Assembly (NCBI GenBank): GCA_022819825.1
Contig: JAJEGM010000021.1
Span: forward strand, 1-64,000
DNA length: 64,000 bases
Direction: 5' to 3'
Source of the DNA: Acidimicrobiia bacterium
GTDB taxonomy: Bacteria; Actinomycetota; Acidimicrobiia; Acidimicrobiales; Bin134
The notes beneath the pieces are model-generated. The model was not told where the DNA came from, did not search any database, and saw only the letters and a program-made list of their open reading frames with translations. A program made the position numbers and the translations under genes. Within the stretch, counting starts at the first letter, position 1, and each line of letters opens with the position of its first letter. Below are positions 52,919-62,276 of the stretch, one piece after another.

Positions 52919-52956
52919 TCCTCGGTCTCCTCATTCGGCCCGGTCACGACGACACG

Positions 52957-54141
52957 TCACCCACCCAGTAGATCGGCGATACGGCCGATTCCCTCGCCCA
53001 GATCGTCGTCGCCGAGGGCAAAGGAAAGCCGGGCATAGCCGTGCCCGGCGAAGGCTTCGCCGGGCACGATGGCCACCTGGGCCTCGTCCAGAATCCATCC
53101 GGCCAGGTCGGCGGTGTTGTCGGGCACCCCCGCACGCCCCAACACCCCCTCAAACGACGGGAAGGCGTAGAACGCACCTTGTGGTTCCAAACAGGTCACC
53201 CCGTCGATCCCGTTCAGCATCTTGTGCATGGCTCGCCGCCGCCGGTCAAAGGCCGCTCGCATCTCCGCTACCGCATCCAATGGTCCGCTTACTGCGGCCA
53301 GCGCAGCCCGCTGCGCCACATTGGACACATTCGAGGTCTGGTGCGACTGGAGGCTCACCGCCGCGGAGGCCGCGTCGGGAGGGCCGATCAGCCATCCCAC
53401 CCGCCATCCGGTCATGGCATAGGTCTTGGCCACGCCGTTGAGCACCAGACACCGGTCGGCCAACTCAGGCACCACCACCGGCATGGAGCTGAACTCGTGG
53501 TTGTCGTAGGTCAGGTGCTCGTAGATCTCGTCGGTGATCACCCACACGTCGTGCTCCGCGGCCCATCGGCCAATGTCCTCCACCCGATCACGGGGGTACA
53601 CCGCCCCGGTGGGGTTGGACGGCGAGACGAACACCAGGGCTTTGGTGCGATCGGTGCGGGCCGCCTCGAGCTGGTCCACGGTCACCATGAACCCGTCGTC
53701 CGCCGTGGTGGGCACCTCCACGCTCACCCCGCCGGCCAGGGCGATGGCCTCGGGATAGGTCGTCCAGTACGGCGCGGGCAGCAGCACCTCGTCGCCGGGG
53801 TCCAACAGGACGGCGAAGCCGTTGTATACCGCGTGCTTGCCCCCGTTGGTCACCACCACCTGCGACGGCTCTACTTCGTAGCCCGAGTCGCGCAAGGTCT
53901 TGGCCGCGATGGCCTCTCTCAGCTCGGGCAGGCCCCCGGCCGGGGAGTATCGGTGGTTCTTCGGATCGTCCACCGCGGCTCGGGCCGCGTCCAAGATGGC
54001 CGCCGGGGTGGGAAAGTCGGGCTCACCGGCCCCAAAGCTGATCACCGGCGCCCCCTGGGCCTTCAGTGCCTTGGCCTTGGCGTCCACCGCCAGGGTGGCC
54101 GAGGGGGCAATCGCGGAAATGCGCTGGGATATGCGAGCCAT
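52957..54141 (-). CDS. PLP-dependent aminotransferase (aspartate aminotransferase type)
   Basis: The 394-residue product is a class I/II aminotransferase. It has [50 protein letters not shown], the PLP lysine in [16 protein letters not shown] and the final substrate Arg in YARLSFAL. It most resembles aspartate/prephenate aminotransferases of the AspC/AAT-1b group; the exact substrate is not settled. It is divergent from serC with a 99-bp gap. Confidence 0.9.
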   Translation of the reverse strand: MARISQRISAIAPSATLAVDAKAKALKAQGAPVISFGAGEPDFPTPAAILDAARAAVDDPKNHRYSPAGGLPELREAIAAKTLRDSGYEVEPSQVVVTNGGKHAVYNGFAVLLDPGDEVLLPAPYWTTYPEAIALAGGVSVEVPTTADDGFMVTVDQLEAARTDRTKALVFVSPSNPTGAVYPRDRVEDIGRWAAEHDVWVITDEIYEHLTYDNHEFSSMPVVVPELADRCLVLNGVAKTYAMTGWRVGWLIGPPDAASAAVSLQSHQTSNVSNVAQRAALAAVSGPLDAVAEMRAAFDRRRRAMHKMLNGIDGVTCLEPQGAFYAFPSFEGVLGRAGVPDNTADLAGWILDEAQVAIVPGEAFAGHGYARLSFALGDDDLGEGIGRIADLLGG

Positions 54142-54240
54142 GAGCGCAGCTTTTCACACCGCCAATGGGAAATTGATGCTGAATTCTCAGAGGCTCAAGC
54201 AACGCCGAAAGCGGGCTCATGCTGGGTAACGTTGGATGTC

Positions 54241-55365
54241 GTGAGCAGCGTTGCCCAAACCGCAAAAATCCCCATCCCCTCCGACCTTTTGCCCGAAGAC
54301 GGCCGCTTCGGCAGCGGGCCGTCCCGAGTGAGGCCGGACGCCGCCGCCGCTTTGGCCGCGGTGGCCGACCACTTCTTGGGCACTAGCCATCGCAAGTCCA
54401 CCGTGAAAGACGTGGTCCACCGGCTCCGGTCCGGGGTGGCTGAGCTGTTCTCCCTGCCCGATGGCTACGAGGTGGTGCTGGGCAACGGAGGTACGACCGG
54501 CTTTTGGGATGCCGCCATTTTCAACTTGATCGAGGCCCGCAGCCAGCATCTGAGCTTCGGGGCGTTCTCGGCCAAGTTTGCCGCCGGGGTGGCCGGCGCG
54601 CCCCACCTGGAGGCGCCCGAGATCATCAGCTCGGAGCCCGGCACCCATCCCGATGCAGTGGCCAACCCCGATGTCGACGCCTACGCCCTCACCCACAACG
54701 AGACCTCCACCGGGGTGTCGATGGAGCTGCGCCGCCCCGCCGCCGACGGCTTGGTGCTGGTGGACGCCACATCGGGGGCCGGAGGGTTGCGCTTCGACCC
54801 CGCCGAGACCGACGTGTACTACTTCGCCCCCCAGAAGTGCCTGGCCGCCGACGGCGGGCTGTGGCTGGCCTGCTGCTCACCCGCCGCGGTGGAGCGCATC
54901 GAGCGGATCGCGGCCTCCGACCGCTGGATTCCGCCTTTCCTGGACTTAGCCATTGCCCTCGGCAGCTCCCGCAAGGACGAGACCTACAACACCCCGGCGC
55001 TGGCCACCATTTTCCTGGCCGTTCACCAGGTGGAGTGGATCAACGAGAACGGCGGCCTCGAGTGGGCCGCAACCCGCTGCGACCAGTCGGCCGACATCAT
55101 CTACACCTGGGCCGAGAGCCGCAGCTTCACCACCCCGTTCGTGTCTGACACTGCCATCCGAAGCCACGTGGTAGCCACCATCGACTTCGATGGAGTCTCG
55201 GCCGACGAGGTGGCCGCCGTGCTGCGAACCAACGGCGTGGTCGACGTTGAGTCGTACCGAGCGCTGGGCCGAAACCAGCTCCGGGTGGCCCTCTTCCCCG
55301 CCATCCCCCCATCGGATATTGCCGCTCTGTGCGGCTGCATCGACTACGTGGTGGAATCGTTGTAG
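54241..55365 (+). CDS. serC: Phosphoserine aminotransferase (mycobacterial type)
   Basis: The 374-residue product starts at GTG 54241 (SSVAQTAKIPIPSDLLPEDG) and matches the actinobacterial SerC type: FGSGPSRVRPDAAAALAAV, FGTSHR-like LGTSHRKSTVKDVV, and the PLP lysine in YYFAPQKCLAADGGLWLA. It converts 3-phosphohydroxypyruvate to phosphoserine, following SerA. The frame stays open for 1.2 kb upstream, but that part is antisense to the aminotransferase gene and not coding. Confidence 0.94.
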   Translation: MSSVAQTAKIPIPSDLLPEDGRFGSGPSRVRPDAAAALAAVADHFLGTSHRKSTVKDVVHRLRSGVAELFSLPDGYEVVLGNGGTTGFWDAAIFNLIEARSQHLSFGAFSAKFAAGVAGAPHLEAPEIISSEPGTHPDAVANPDVDAYALTHNETSTGVSMELRRPAADGLVLVDATSGAGGLRFDPAETDVYYFAPQKCLAADGGLWLACCSPAAVERIERIAASDRWIPPFLDLAIALGSSRKDETYNTPALATIFLAVHQVEWINENGGLEWAATRCDQSADIIYTWAESRSFTTPFVSDTAIRSHVVATIDFDGVSADEVAAVLRTNGVVDVESYRALGRNQLRVALFPAIPPSDIAALCGCIDYVVESL

Positions 55366-55367
55366 CT

Positions 55368-55928
55368 ATGGCAAATGGGGCTGATACCACTGGCAAGCTG
55401 TTGGTGGCCACCCCGCTCATCGGCGACGGGAACTTCGAGCGAACCGTGGTGCTGATGCTGGCCCAAGAGGAGGAGGGTGCCGCCGGCGTGGTGCTGAACC
55501 GCCCATCGGGCCTCCTGGTCAGCGATGCCTTGCCCCAATGGGCCCCGCACCTAGCCCCGCCGCCCACGATGTTCATCGGTGGTCCGGTGTCCAACGAATC
55601 AGTGGTGGCCCTGGCCCGAGTACGACATGACCCCCACCAAGGGTGGTGGACCCCCGTGCTCGGCTTAGTAGGCACCCTCGACTTGGAAGCCGACGTCGAC
55701 GAAGTGGTCGGCGCAATAGACGCCATCCGCCTGTTCGCCGGCTACGCCGGTTGGTCGCCCGGCCAGCTCGAGGACGAAATCGAGTCCGGCGCCTGGTTCG
55801 TGGTCGACGCCAACCCCGCCGATCCCCTCACCGAAGAACCCGGCGACCTCTGGCCCGCCGTCCTCGCCCGCCAACCCTCCCCCATCTCCTGGTTCACCCA
55901 CTACCCCACCCACCCCAGCCACAACTGA
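55368..55928 (+). CDS. YqgE/AlgH family protein
   Basis: The 186-residue product has the AlgH/YqgE pattern: GKLLVATPLIGDGNFERTVV, GAAGVVLNRPSGLLVSDAL, MFIGGPVSNESVVAL and RLFAGYAGWSPGQLEDEIES. The molecular function of this family is unsettled. ATG 55368 is 2 bp after the serC stop, so the two are probably co-transcribed. Confidence 0.9.
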   Translation: MANGADTTGKLLVATPLIGDGNFERTVVLMLAQEEEGAAGVVLNRPSGLLVSDALPQWAPHLAPPPTMFIGGPVSNESVVALARVRHDPHQGWWTPVLGLVGTLDLEADVDEVVGAIDAIRLFAGYAGWSPGQLEDEIESGAWFVVDANPADPLTEEPGDLWPAVLARQPSPISWFTHYPTHPSHN

Positions 55929-55942
55929 GGGTTGGTTGCGCT

Positions 55943-57037
55943 TCAGCCCAATCGGGCGCGCAGGTCGGCGGACAGGCGGGCGATCTCCGGGGTGGGGTTG
56001 AGGGTGTCGAGGTGGTTGAGGTCGGTGGTGGCCTGGTCGGTTTGGCCGAGGCCGATGGCCAGCCAGGCTCGCCAGAGGCGGGCCTCGGGGTTGTTGGGGG
56101 CGGCTTCAACCGCTTGGTTGAGGCGGCGGGCGCCTTCGGCGATCTGGTCGTCGAGGCCGGTTTGGGTGAGCATTACCCCGCTGTAGGTCAAAGCTCCGAC
56201 GTGGTCGGGGTGGTCGGCTAGGACTGCTTCATACACCCGCAACGCCAGCGCCGGGTCGCCTTGGTTGGGAGTGGTCGGATCCCACAGGGCGAGAGCCGCG
56301 GCCACCGCATCGTCAGCGGCCAGCCCGAGATCGGCCAGGGTCCGGAATTGCTCCTGGGTCTGCAACACGATTTGGCAGAGCGCGATGTTGGTGCGGAGAC
56401 CCTGAGTTTCCACCAGCTGGGAGATGAACTCGGGAGGATCAGCTGCATCAAAGGCAGTCAGCTCCTGTGCCGCGCCGAAGCAGTCGCCGGTGCGATACAG
56501 CACAATGGCTCGAAACGCCCGAGCATCGGGATAGTCGGGCGCGGCAACCACCGCATCAGCGAGGACATCGGCGGCCTCGGCCTCTCGACCCTCCAACGCT
56601 AGGAACCACCCCTTGTAGGCCAGCGCAGTGGGATTGGACGGCGACCGTTCCAACACCCGGTCGTAGATGGCAATGGCCTCGGCCAAGTCTCCGGCTGCGG
56701 CCGACTCCTCGGCGTTCCTCAATAGCCCGGGCACGCTCGTCACCGCGTCGTTCCCGGTGATGGTGTCCCCTGAATGACGCGACCCCACCGCCCGAGCCAA
56801 GAACACCCCGGCCACAACACCCACCACCACCAACCCCGCCACCACTGCGAATAGCTTCCCCCGCCCCTTGCCATCTGATGCATCGGATGGCCCCTCATCG
56901 CCTCGAAGCGCTTCAGCCGCCTTGCGGGTATAGCTCCGGCTTAGAACCCGATGATCCTCCGGCTCCAGATCACCCGCTTCCAACTCCTCGTCCAGATCAT
57001 CCAGCGACTCCAGCCAAAACTCCCGATCATCATCCAT
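55943..57037 (-). CDS. ccmI: TPR protein of the cytochrome c maturation operon (CcmI-like)
   Basis: The 364-residue product has an acidic cytoplasmic start (MDDDREFWLESLDDLDEELE), one membrane helix (about 62-82) and TPR-like helices (for example AIAIYDRVLERSPSNPTALA). It overlaps ccmH by 8 bp and is the last gene of the ccm operon. That is the position of CcmI/CycH, which presents apocytochrome to the heme lyase. It is simpler than the proteobacterial CcmI, so the name rests on context and fold. Confidence 0.75.
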   Translation of the reverse strand: MDDDREFWLESLDDLDEELEAGDLEPEDHRVLSRSYTRKAAEALRGDEGPSDASDGKGRGKLFAVVAGLVVVGVVAGVFLARAVGSRHSGDTITGNDAVTSVPGLLRNAEESAAAGDLAEAIAIYDRVLERSPSNPTALAYKGWFLALEGREAEAADVLADAVVAAPDYPDARAFRAIVLYRTGDCFGAAQELTAFDAADPPEFISQLVETQGLRTNIALCQIVLQTQEQFRTLADLGLAADDAVAAALALWDPTTPNQGDPALALRVYEAVLADHPDHVGALTYSGVMLTQTGLDDQIAEGARRLNQAVEAAPNNPEARLWRAWLAIGLGQTDQATTDLNHLDTLNPTPEIARLSADLRARLG

Positions 57038-57521
57038 CGGGCCGCTCTCTCATTCGGTTGCGGGCCGATTCGACCAGTGCACGATCCTCATCCGAGACCA
57101 CCTCGTCAGACGAGCTCGCCCGCCGCCACCGGGTCAGGGTCACGGCCAGCAGTCCGGAACCAACCACCAACCCCACCACTGGGATAACCCAGACCAGACC
57201 GCTCACCCCCGAAGTTGACGGCGTCAAAATCACCCAGTCCCCATAGCGCTCCGCGAACCGGGCCCGGATGTCGTCGTCGCTGTGTCCGACCACCACCAGC
57301 CGTCCGATCTCCGCTCGGATCTCCCGGGCGATGGCCACGTCCGACTCCACCACCGACTGCCCTACACACTGGGGACAGGCGATAGTGGCCCCGATGTCGT
57401 GGGCCCTCTCGGCATTGGTGCGGTCGTCGCGGCCGTCCACCACCCCGAACGCCAGCATGGTGGCCACCGCCACCCCCACCAGGAGCCACGACAAGATCAC
57501 CTTTCGGCGGCGGGAGATCAT
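57030..57521 (-). CDS. ccmH: Cytochrome c maturation protein CcmH (thiol reductant)
   Basis: The 163-residue product has an N-terminal membrane helix, the redox motif ACPQCVGQSVVESD (CxxC), AERYGDWVILTP and a second membrane helix near residue 110. In this family the CxxC reduces the haem-binding cysteines of apocytochrome c. Proteobacterial CcmH reads LRCxxCQ; here it is IACPQCVGQ. Its start overlaps the ccmG stop (ATGA). Confidence 0.9.
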   Translation of the reverse strand: MISRRRKVILSWLLVGVAVATMLAFGVVDGRDDRTNAERAHDIGATIACPQCVGQSVVESDVAIAREIRAEIGRLVVVGHSDDDIRARFAERYGDWVILTPSTSGVSGLVWVIPVVGLVVGSGLLAVTLTRWRRASSSDEVVSDEDRALVESARNRMRERPDG

Positions 57522-58105
57522 AACGGCGCCCCGGCGCGCACCAGCTGGGCTTCAAGCCCGGCCAGCGTCACACCCCCGGTGAACTTGGTCACCACCCGGC
57601 CGAGGGGATCCACCAGGTAGGTCTCCGGCACCGCCGTTACTCCGAAATCAATGGCGGTTCGGCCGGTATTGGTGATCACCACCGGCCAATCGCCGCCCCG
57701 CTCGGCAAAGAACTGGGCGATCACGTCCACCTCGTCTTGGAAGACCACGCTCACCAACCGAATATCGGGATCGCCGCGATAGCGGTCGTGGAACGCCACC
57801 AGCTCGGGGTGCTCCACCACGCATTGCACGCACCAGGTGGAGAAGAAGTTGACCACCACCCATCGGCCTCGCTGCGCGGCCATGTCGAAGCTGCCCCCGT
57901 CGAGTGTCTCACCCGAGAACTCGGGGGCGAAGTCGGGCACCGGCGGCCCCCTCCGGTCGCGCTCCGACACCGCGAACACCACAACGAGGGCCGCAATCAG
58001 CACGCCGACGGCCAGCACCACCCATCGAACCGTTCGCAGCCGCGGCGGCTGGTCGGGCTGATCGGAATCGACCGGCTGATCGGCGGGCGGCGACGGATCA
58101 GGCAA
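57518..58105 (-). CDS. ccmG: Thiol-disulfide protein CcmG/DsbE-like
   Basis: The 195-residue product has a Pro-rich start, one membrane anchor (about 28-48) and a thioredoxin-fold domain outside the membrane. Its active site is NFFSTWCVQCVVEHPELVAF, and AVPETYLVDPLGRVV holds the cis-Pro region. CcmG keeps apocytochrome cysteines reduced. TTG 58105 is chosen because GAGG lies about 7 nt upstream, and it overlaps the ccmF end by 8 bp; the longer frame reads through ccmF. Confidence 0.88.
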   Translation of the reverse strand: MPDPSPPADQPVDSDQPDQPPRLRTVRWVVLAVGVLIAALVVVFAVSERDRRGPPVPDFAPEFSGETLDGGSFDMAAQRGRWVVVNFFSTWCVQCVVEHPELVAFHDRYRGDPDIRLVSVVFQDEVDVIAQFFAERGGDWPVVITNTGRTAIDFGVTAVPETYLVDPLGRVVTKFTGGVTLAGLEAQLVRAGAPL

Positions 58106-60059
58106 CCGGCACCTCGCGGTCTCGAAGGGGGACTCCCGGCACCGGTGCCGACACCGGCTGCGTGGGCGAGCGGCGGCGGCCGGGGAAGGCCGAGAACGCC
58201 GCTCCCAGCAGCATGATCGCACCGCCGATCCACAGCCACAGGGTCAGCGGCTGCACGGTTACCCGCAACCCGGCCGGACCATCGGGGCCGTCGGGCAGAT
58301 CCAGCACCGCCACTTGGATATCCCGCACCGGCGAAGACTTGGTGCCCGGCGTGCGCACCACGCCGCCATTGGCAAAGCGGCTCACCCCCGGCCTCACCCC
58401 CGAGCCGTCCACCAGCACCACCGCCTCGACTTTGGTCTTGTTGTCGAACACCTTCTCCTGGGTGCCCACATACACGATCTCATGGCCGCTGACGTAGGCC
58501 GTCTGCCCGGGCTCGACGGTCAGCTCGCTCTGGTGCAGATAGCTGTTGCTGGCGGCCAGCGCCACCGCCACCACCACCACGCCGATATGCACCACCATTC
58601 CGCCGTTGGCCCGCCCCACCAGGCCTCGCCAGCCCTGCCGTCGGGTGGCCAACGCCAACTGGCGCACCGCTGCGCCCCCCGCGAAGCCGGCCAGGCCGAA
58701 GGCCAGCAGCGGGGCCAGTCCCCGAGCCCCCACCAGCAGGGCGATCAACAGCCCGGCCACCGCCGCCCATCCCGGCCACATCAACCGCTCCGACAGACGC
58801 TCAGCGGTGGTTTTGCGCCATGGCAGCACCGGAGCCACCGCCATCAGGAACAGCAGCAGCAACCCGACTGGCATGGTCATCCGGTCGAAGAACGGGGTGC
58901 CCACGCTGATCCGGTCGCCGTTGAGCGCCTCCACGATCAGCGGGAACACCGTCCCCAACAACACCACAAAGGCGAAGACCCCGAACAGCAGGTTGTTGGC
59001 CAGAAACGAGGCCTCCCGCGACATCGCTGAGTCGATCTGCCCCGGCGAGCGCAGTCGGTCGCCCCGCCAGGAGATGAGCCCCACGGTGGCCACCACCACA
59101 ATGGCGAAGAACACCAGCAGCGCCGGGCCCACCGCATCGGCCGAGAAGGCATGGACCGAGTCCACCAGCCCCGATCTGGTCAAGAACGTGCCCAAGATGG
59201 TGAGCGCGAACGTGGCGCACACCAGAGACAGGTTCCACACCCGCAGCATCCCCCGGCGCTCCTGCACCATCACCGAGTGCAGATAGGCGGTGCCGGTGAG
59301 CCACGGCAACAGCGAGGCGTTCTCCACCGGGTCCCAGCCCCAATAGCCGCCCCAGCCCAGAACGTCCCACGACCACCACGCTCCCAGGATGATCCCCGCG
59401 GTGAGGAAAGCCCAGGCGAACAAGGTCCAGCGCCGGGTCTCCACCAGCCACCCCTCCCCCAGCCTCCCGGTGGCCAGCGCGGCCACTGCAAAGGCGAAGG
59501 GCACGGTGAACCCCACATAGCCCAGGTACAGCATCGGGGGGTGTACGGCCATCAGCCAGTGGTTCTGCAACAGCGGATTGGGGCCGGGGCCGTTATAGCC
59601 CGGCGGCACGTCCACCTTCCGGAAGGGCTGGGCCAGGTCGAGGTTGGGCCAGTTGAACATCAGCACGAAGAAGAACAGGCACACGATGAACAGCACCGCC
59701 ATGGCCCACCCCACCAGCGGATCGTCCAAGCGGTGGCGGAACTTCACCGCCACCAGCACCAGATAGCCGGCCAGAATGAGGGCCCACAGCAGGATCGAGC
59801 CCTCCAGCGCGGCCCACAGGGTGGCCACGTTGAACAGCGCGGGGGTGGCGTGGCTGCCGTTCTCGGCCACATACGACACCGAGAAGTCCCGGGTGATGAG
59901 GGCCCGCTCCATGGCGAACACCGACAATGCCGCCCCGCCCAGCACTAACCAGGCGCAAAGCTGCACCAGCTGAAGTTGGCGTGCGGCCACCATGAACACC
60001 CCGATGGCGGCCGAGGCCATCGCCACCTCAATACCCAGAACCCCGAGGGTTATGTTCAC
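58098..60059 (-). CDS. ccmF: Haem lyase subunit CcmF
   Basis: The 653-residue membrane protein has the WWD haem-handling motif GAWWSWDVLGWGGYWGWDP, followed by ENASLLPWLTGTAYLHS. VHPPMLYLGYVG carries one of the haem-ligand histidines. The segment usually written GGHEGSLLLW reads AALEGSILLW, lacking that His. CcmF attaches haem to apocytochrome c outside the membrane. The start is a GTG at 60059, 31 bp after ccmE. Confidence 0.94.
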   Translation of the reverse strand: MNITLGVLGIEVAMASAAIGVFMVAARQLQLVQLCAWLVLGGAALSVFAMERALITRDFSVSYVAENGSHATPALFNVATLWAALEGSILLWALILAGYLVLVAVKFRHRLDDPLVGWAMAVLFIVCLFFFVLMFNWPNLDLAQPFRKVDVPPGYNGPGPNPLLQNHWLMAVHPPMLYLGYVGFTVPFAFAVAALATGRLGEGWLVETRRWTLFAWAFLTAGIILGAWWSWDVLGWGGYWGWDPVENASLLPWLTGTAYLHSVMVQERRGMLRVWNLSLVCATFALTILGTFLTRSGLVDSVHAFSADAVGPALLVFFAIVVVATVGLISWRGDRLRSPGQIDSAMSREASFLANNLLFGVFAFVVLLGTVFPLIVEALNGDRISVGTPFFDRMTMPVGLLLLFLMAVAPVLPWRKTTAERLSERLMWPGWAAVAGLLIALLVGARGLAPLLAFGLAGFAGGAAVRQLALATRRQGWRGLVGRANGGMVVHIGVVVVAVALAASNSYLHQSELTVEPGQTAYVSGHEIVYVGTQEKVFDNKTKVEAVVLVDGSGVRPGVSRFANGGVVRTPGTKSSPVRDIQVAVLDLPDGPDGPAGLRVTVQPLTLWLWIGGAIMLLGAAFSAFPGRRRSPTQPVSAPVPGVPLRDREVPVA

Positions 60060-60090
60060 GGCCTCAAGTCGTCCTCGCGCCGATCACCGG

Positions 60091-60645
60091 TCATTCGTAT
60101 TGCCCGCGCTCTTCGGCGTCGTCGATGCGGTCTTGGTTCTCCACCCGGTAGTCGTTGTCGTGCTTGACCAGCATCCGATCGCTGGCGAAGTACCAGCCGT
60201 CGTCGGCCGCTCCGGCATAGGCGCTGCTTCGTACCCAATGGCCGTCGATGACAACGGGCACCTCGGGCTGGAATTGGTCGGACGTCGCCCCGGTGTGGAC
60301 CACGTCGGCCACCACCCCGTCGAGCGTCACCGAGAAGGCCACCGCCGGGCGGCCGTCCTCCAGGCTCAACTCCTGCACCGACCCGCTCACCGGCGAGCCG
60401 ATCATCCGGAACCGGTCGTCGCCCAGTTCCTCCCGGCGCTCCACCGCATCGTCCACCTCGCGGAACACCAAGGTGGCGTCGGCCAGCACCTGCCACAGCA
60501 CGATTCCGATGACCACCGCCACGATGGCCACCACCAAAACCGGCGCCCAGCGCCGGATGCCCCGGCGGGGAGGACGGGCGGGGCGGGGGCTGAGGTCCAT
60601 TGCCTCGCCAGGATCGATTGTGTCCTCGGGGGGTGTGTCAGTCAT
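60091..60645 (-). CDS. ccmE: Haem chaperone CcmE
   Basis: The 184-residue product has one membrane helix (about 34-54) and an OB-fold outer domain. The haem-binding motif is KHDNDYRVEN, with His162 for covalent haem and Tyr166, in the proteobacterial HxxxY form and not the CxxxY form of some archaea. CcmE passes haem from CcmC to CcmF. Its start overlaps the ccmD-like gene by 8 bp. Confidence 0.92.
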   Translation of the reverse strand: MTDTPPEDTIDPGEAMDLSPRPARPPRRGIRRWAPVLVVAIVAVVIGIVLWQVLADATLVFREVDDAVERREELGDDRFRMIGSPVSGSVQELSLEDGRPAVAFSVTLDGVVADVVHTGATSDQFQPEVPVVIDGHWVRSSAYAGAADDGWYFASDRMLVKHDNDYRVENQDRIDDAEERGQYE

Positions 60646-60784
60646 CGGGCATCATCCAGCGGCGGCGGTTCTCGGGCACTCGGCGGCTCAGCGACCGACC
60701 CCGCAACAGCACCCATCCGGCGTACGCCACTACCGCCGCCACCGAGATGCTCCAGCCGGCAATGAGATAGCCCACGTGGGTCAT
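60638..60784 (-). CDS. ccmD: CcmD-like small membrane protein
   Basis: A 48-residue frame, MTHVGYLIAGWSISVAAVVA onward, has one membrane helix and a basic tail (LLRGRSLSRRVPENRRRW), the size and topology of CcmD. It lies between ccmC and ccmE, the CcmD position. Its ATG overlaps the ccmC stop (ATGA) and its stop overlaps ccmE by 8 bp. CcmD helps release haem-loaded CcmE from CcmABC. It is short enough to be missed by automated annotation. Confidence 0.8.
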   Translation of the reverse strand: MTHVGYLIAGWSISVAAVVAYAGWVLLRGRSLSRRVPENRRRWMMPDD

Positions 60785-61593
60785 GGCCGTCCTCCCGGCG
60801 ATTCGGATATCCCCGCTTCGGCCCGACGCTCCGCGAGAGCCTCGTTCACCTCGAGCTCTTCGATCTGGCTCTGAAGGTAGGCCGTGCGGAAGCGGTGCAG
60901 CAGCAGCCAGGCGAACAGCACCATGCCCACCGCGAACGAGAACGACAAAGTGAACAGGGTCTCGTCGCGGATCTTGCGGGCGATGAGGGTGGATTGCTGG
61001 TGCAGGGTGCGGTTCTCCCACCAGTCCACCGAACGATTCACAATCACGATGTTCACCGCCCCCACCAGGGCAATTACCGCCGAGCGACGGGCCTTCACCG
61101 CAACATCGGCGGGAATGCGGCGCACCGCCAGATAGCCGATGAACACCAGCACCATCACCAAGGTGGTCACCAGCCGCACATCGCCCCACTCCCACCAGGT
61201 CTGCCAGGTGGGGCGACCCCAGATAGAGCCGGTCACCAGGGTGAGCCCCCCGAACAACACGCCGATCTCGGCCGAGGCGTGGGCCATCATGTCCCACCAG
61301 TCGGTACGCCACCGCAGATAGGCCAGGCTGGCCAAGAAGGTCAGCCCAAAGCCGGTGTAGGCCAAGATGGCCGACGGCACATGCACGAACATCAGCCGCA
61401 CGGCGTCGAACTGACCCACCACGTCGCCCTGCTCGGTGATGCGGGTGTCTTCGGGCACCCAGGCGAAGGCCAGCGCCACCAGCACCGCGAAACCGGCCAG
61501 CGTCAGCCAGCCCAGCACTTTCGTGGCCTTCGACGACGTGGTCGCCGGGATGCCGTCGCCGATCCCCGTCGACTCGGTGGCTGCCGTGGTCAC
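60781..61593 (-). CDS. ccmC: Haem transport protein CcmC
   Basis: The 270-residue membrane protein has six predicted helices, the Trp-rich motif WGRPTWQTWWEWGDVRLVTT, and histidines in VHVPSAILAYTG and LHQQSTLI that should bind haem. Relative to the usual WGxxxWxxWWxWDxRLT, a Gly is present before Asp. CcmC loads haem onto CcmE. GTG 61593 overlaps the ccmB stop (GTGA) and has GGAGG 4 nt upstream. Confidence 0.93.
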   Translation of the reverse strand: MTTAATESTGIGDGIPATTSSKATKVLGWLTLAGFAVLVALAFAWVPEDTRITEQGDVVGQFDAVRLMFVHVPSAILAYTGFGLTFLASLAYLRWRTDWWDMMAHASAEIGVLFGGLTLVTGSIWGRPTWQTWWEWGDVRLVTTLVMVLVFIGYLAVRRIPADVAVKARRSAVIALVGAVNIVIVNRSVDWWENRTLHQQSTLIARKIRDETLFTLSFSFAVGMVLFAWLLLHRFRTAYLQSQIEELEVNEALAERRAEAGISESPGGRP

Positions 61594-62276
61594 GCTTCCT
61601 CCAAAAGAGCCCCGTAGCTCAAGGCTCCGAACACCCCATAGATTGCGGCGAAACCGGCCAAAAGGCCCAACCAGGCCCAACCTTCGGCGCCAGCCACGCC
61701 GAACGCGTCTTGGAACGCCCGGGTGGCGCCGATGAGCACCGGGGCCACCACCGGCAACAACAGCACCGGCAGCAGGGTTTCCCGCACCCCCAGTCCGGCC
61801 ACCAGCGCCCCGTACAGCGTGCCCGCGGTGGCCACCCCGGCGGCCGCGGCTAACCCGGCGCACACCAGCAGGCCGTAGCGGTGCACGGTCACGTCGAACA
61901 GCAGCACCACCCCCGCCCCCAAAAGCACTTCCAGCACCACCAGTTGCACGGCGATGGCGACCGCCTTGCCCCCGAACACCGCAATGGGGTCGATGCCCGA
62001 CAACAGCAGCCGGTCGGCGGCCCCGTCAGCCAAATCCACCGCGAACGACCGGCCGATGGCCAGCAGCGCGGCCAACAGCACCGTCACCCAGAACAGCCCC
62101 GGCGCATAGGTGCGCAGGGCCTCCTGGTCGGTGTCCAGCGCGAAGGCGAACAGCACCAGCACCGTGACCGCGAACGGCACAATCTGGTTGAGCCCCACCC
62201 TAGAGCGCATCTCGATCCGCAAGTCTTTGCCCACGATCAACCATGCATCACGAAACACGGCGGTCGTCCTCTGCAT
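61590..62276 (-). CDS. ccmB: CcmB, membrane subunit of the haem-exporter-like ABC complex
   Basis: The product of about 228 residues has six membrane helices and CcmB-type phrases: AWLIVGKDLRIEMRSR, DLADGAADRLLLSGIDP and GVRETLLPVLLLPVVAPVLI. It pairs with CcmA. ATG 62276 overlaps ccmA by 29 bp; GTG 62258, with AGAGGA upstream, is an alternative start with a better ribosome-binding site. Confidence 0.92.
   Translation of the reverse strand: MQRTTAVFRDAWLIVGKDLRIEMRSRVGLNQIVPFAVTVLVLFAFALDTDQEALRTYAPGLFWVTVLLAALLAIGRSFAVDLADGAADRLLLSGIDPIAVFGGKAVAIAVQLVVLEVLLGAGVVLLFDVTVHRYGLLVCAGLAAAAGVATAGTLYGALVAGLGVRETLLPVLLLPVVAPVLIGATRAFQDAFGVAGAEGWAWLGLLAGFAAIYGVFGALSYGALLEEA

Noticed and set aside
53041-54240. 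A 400-codon upstream extension of the serC frame
   Set aside because: It is antisense to the aminotransferase gene and does not resemble any SerC; the family start is at GTG 54241.
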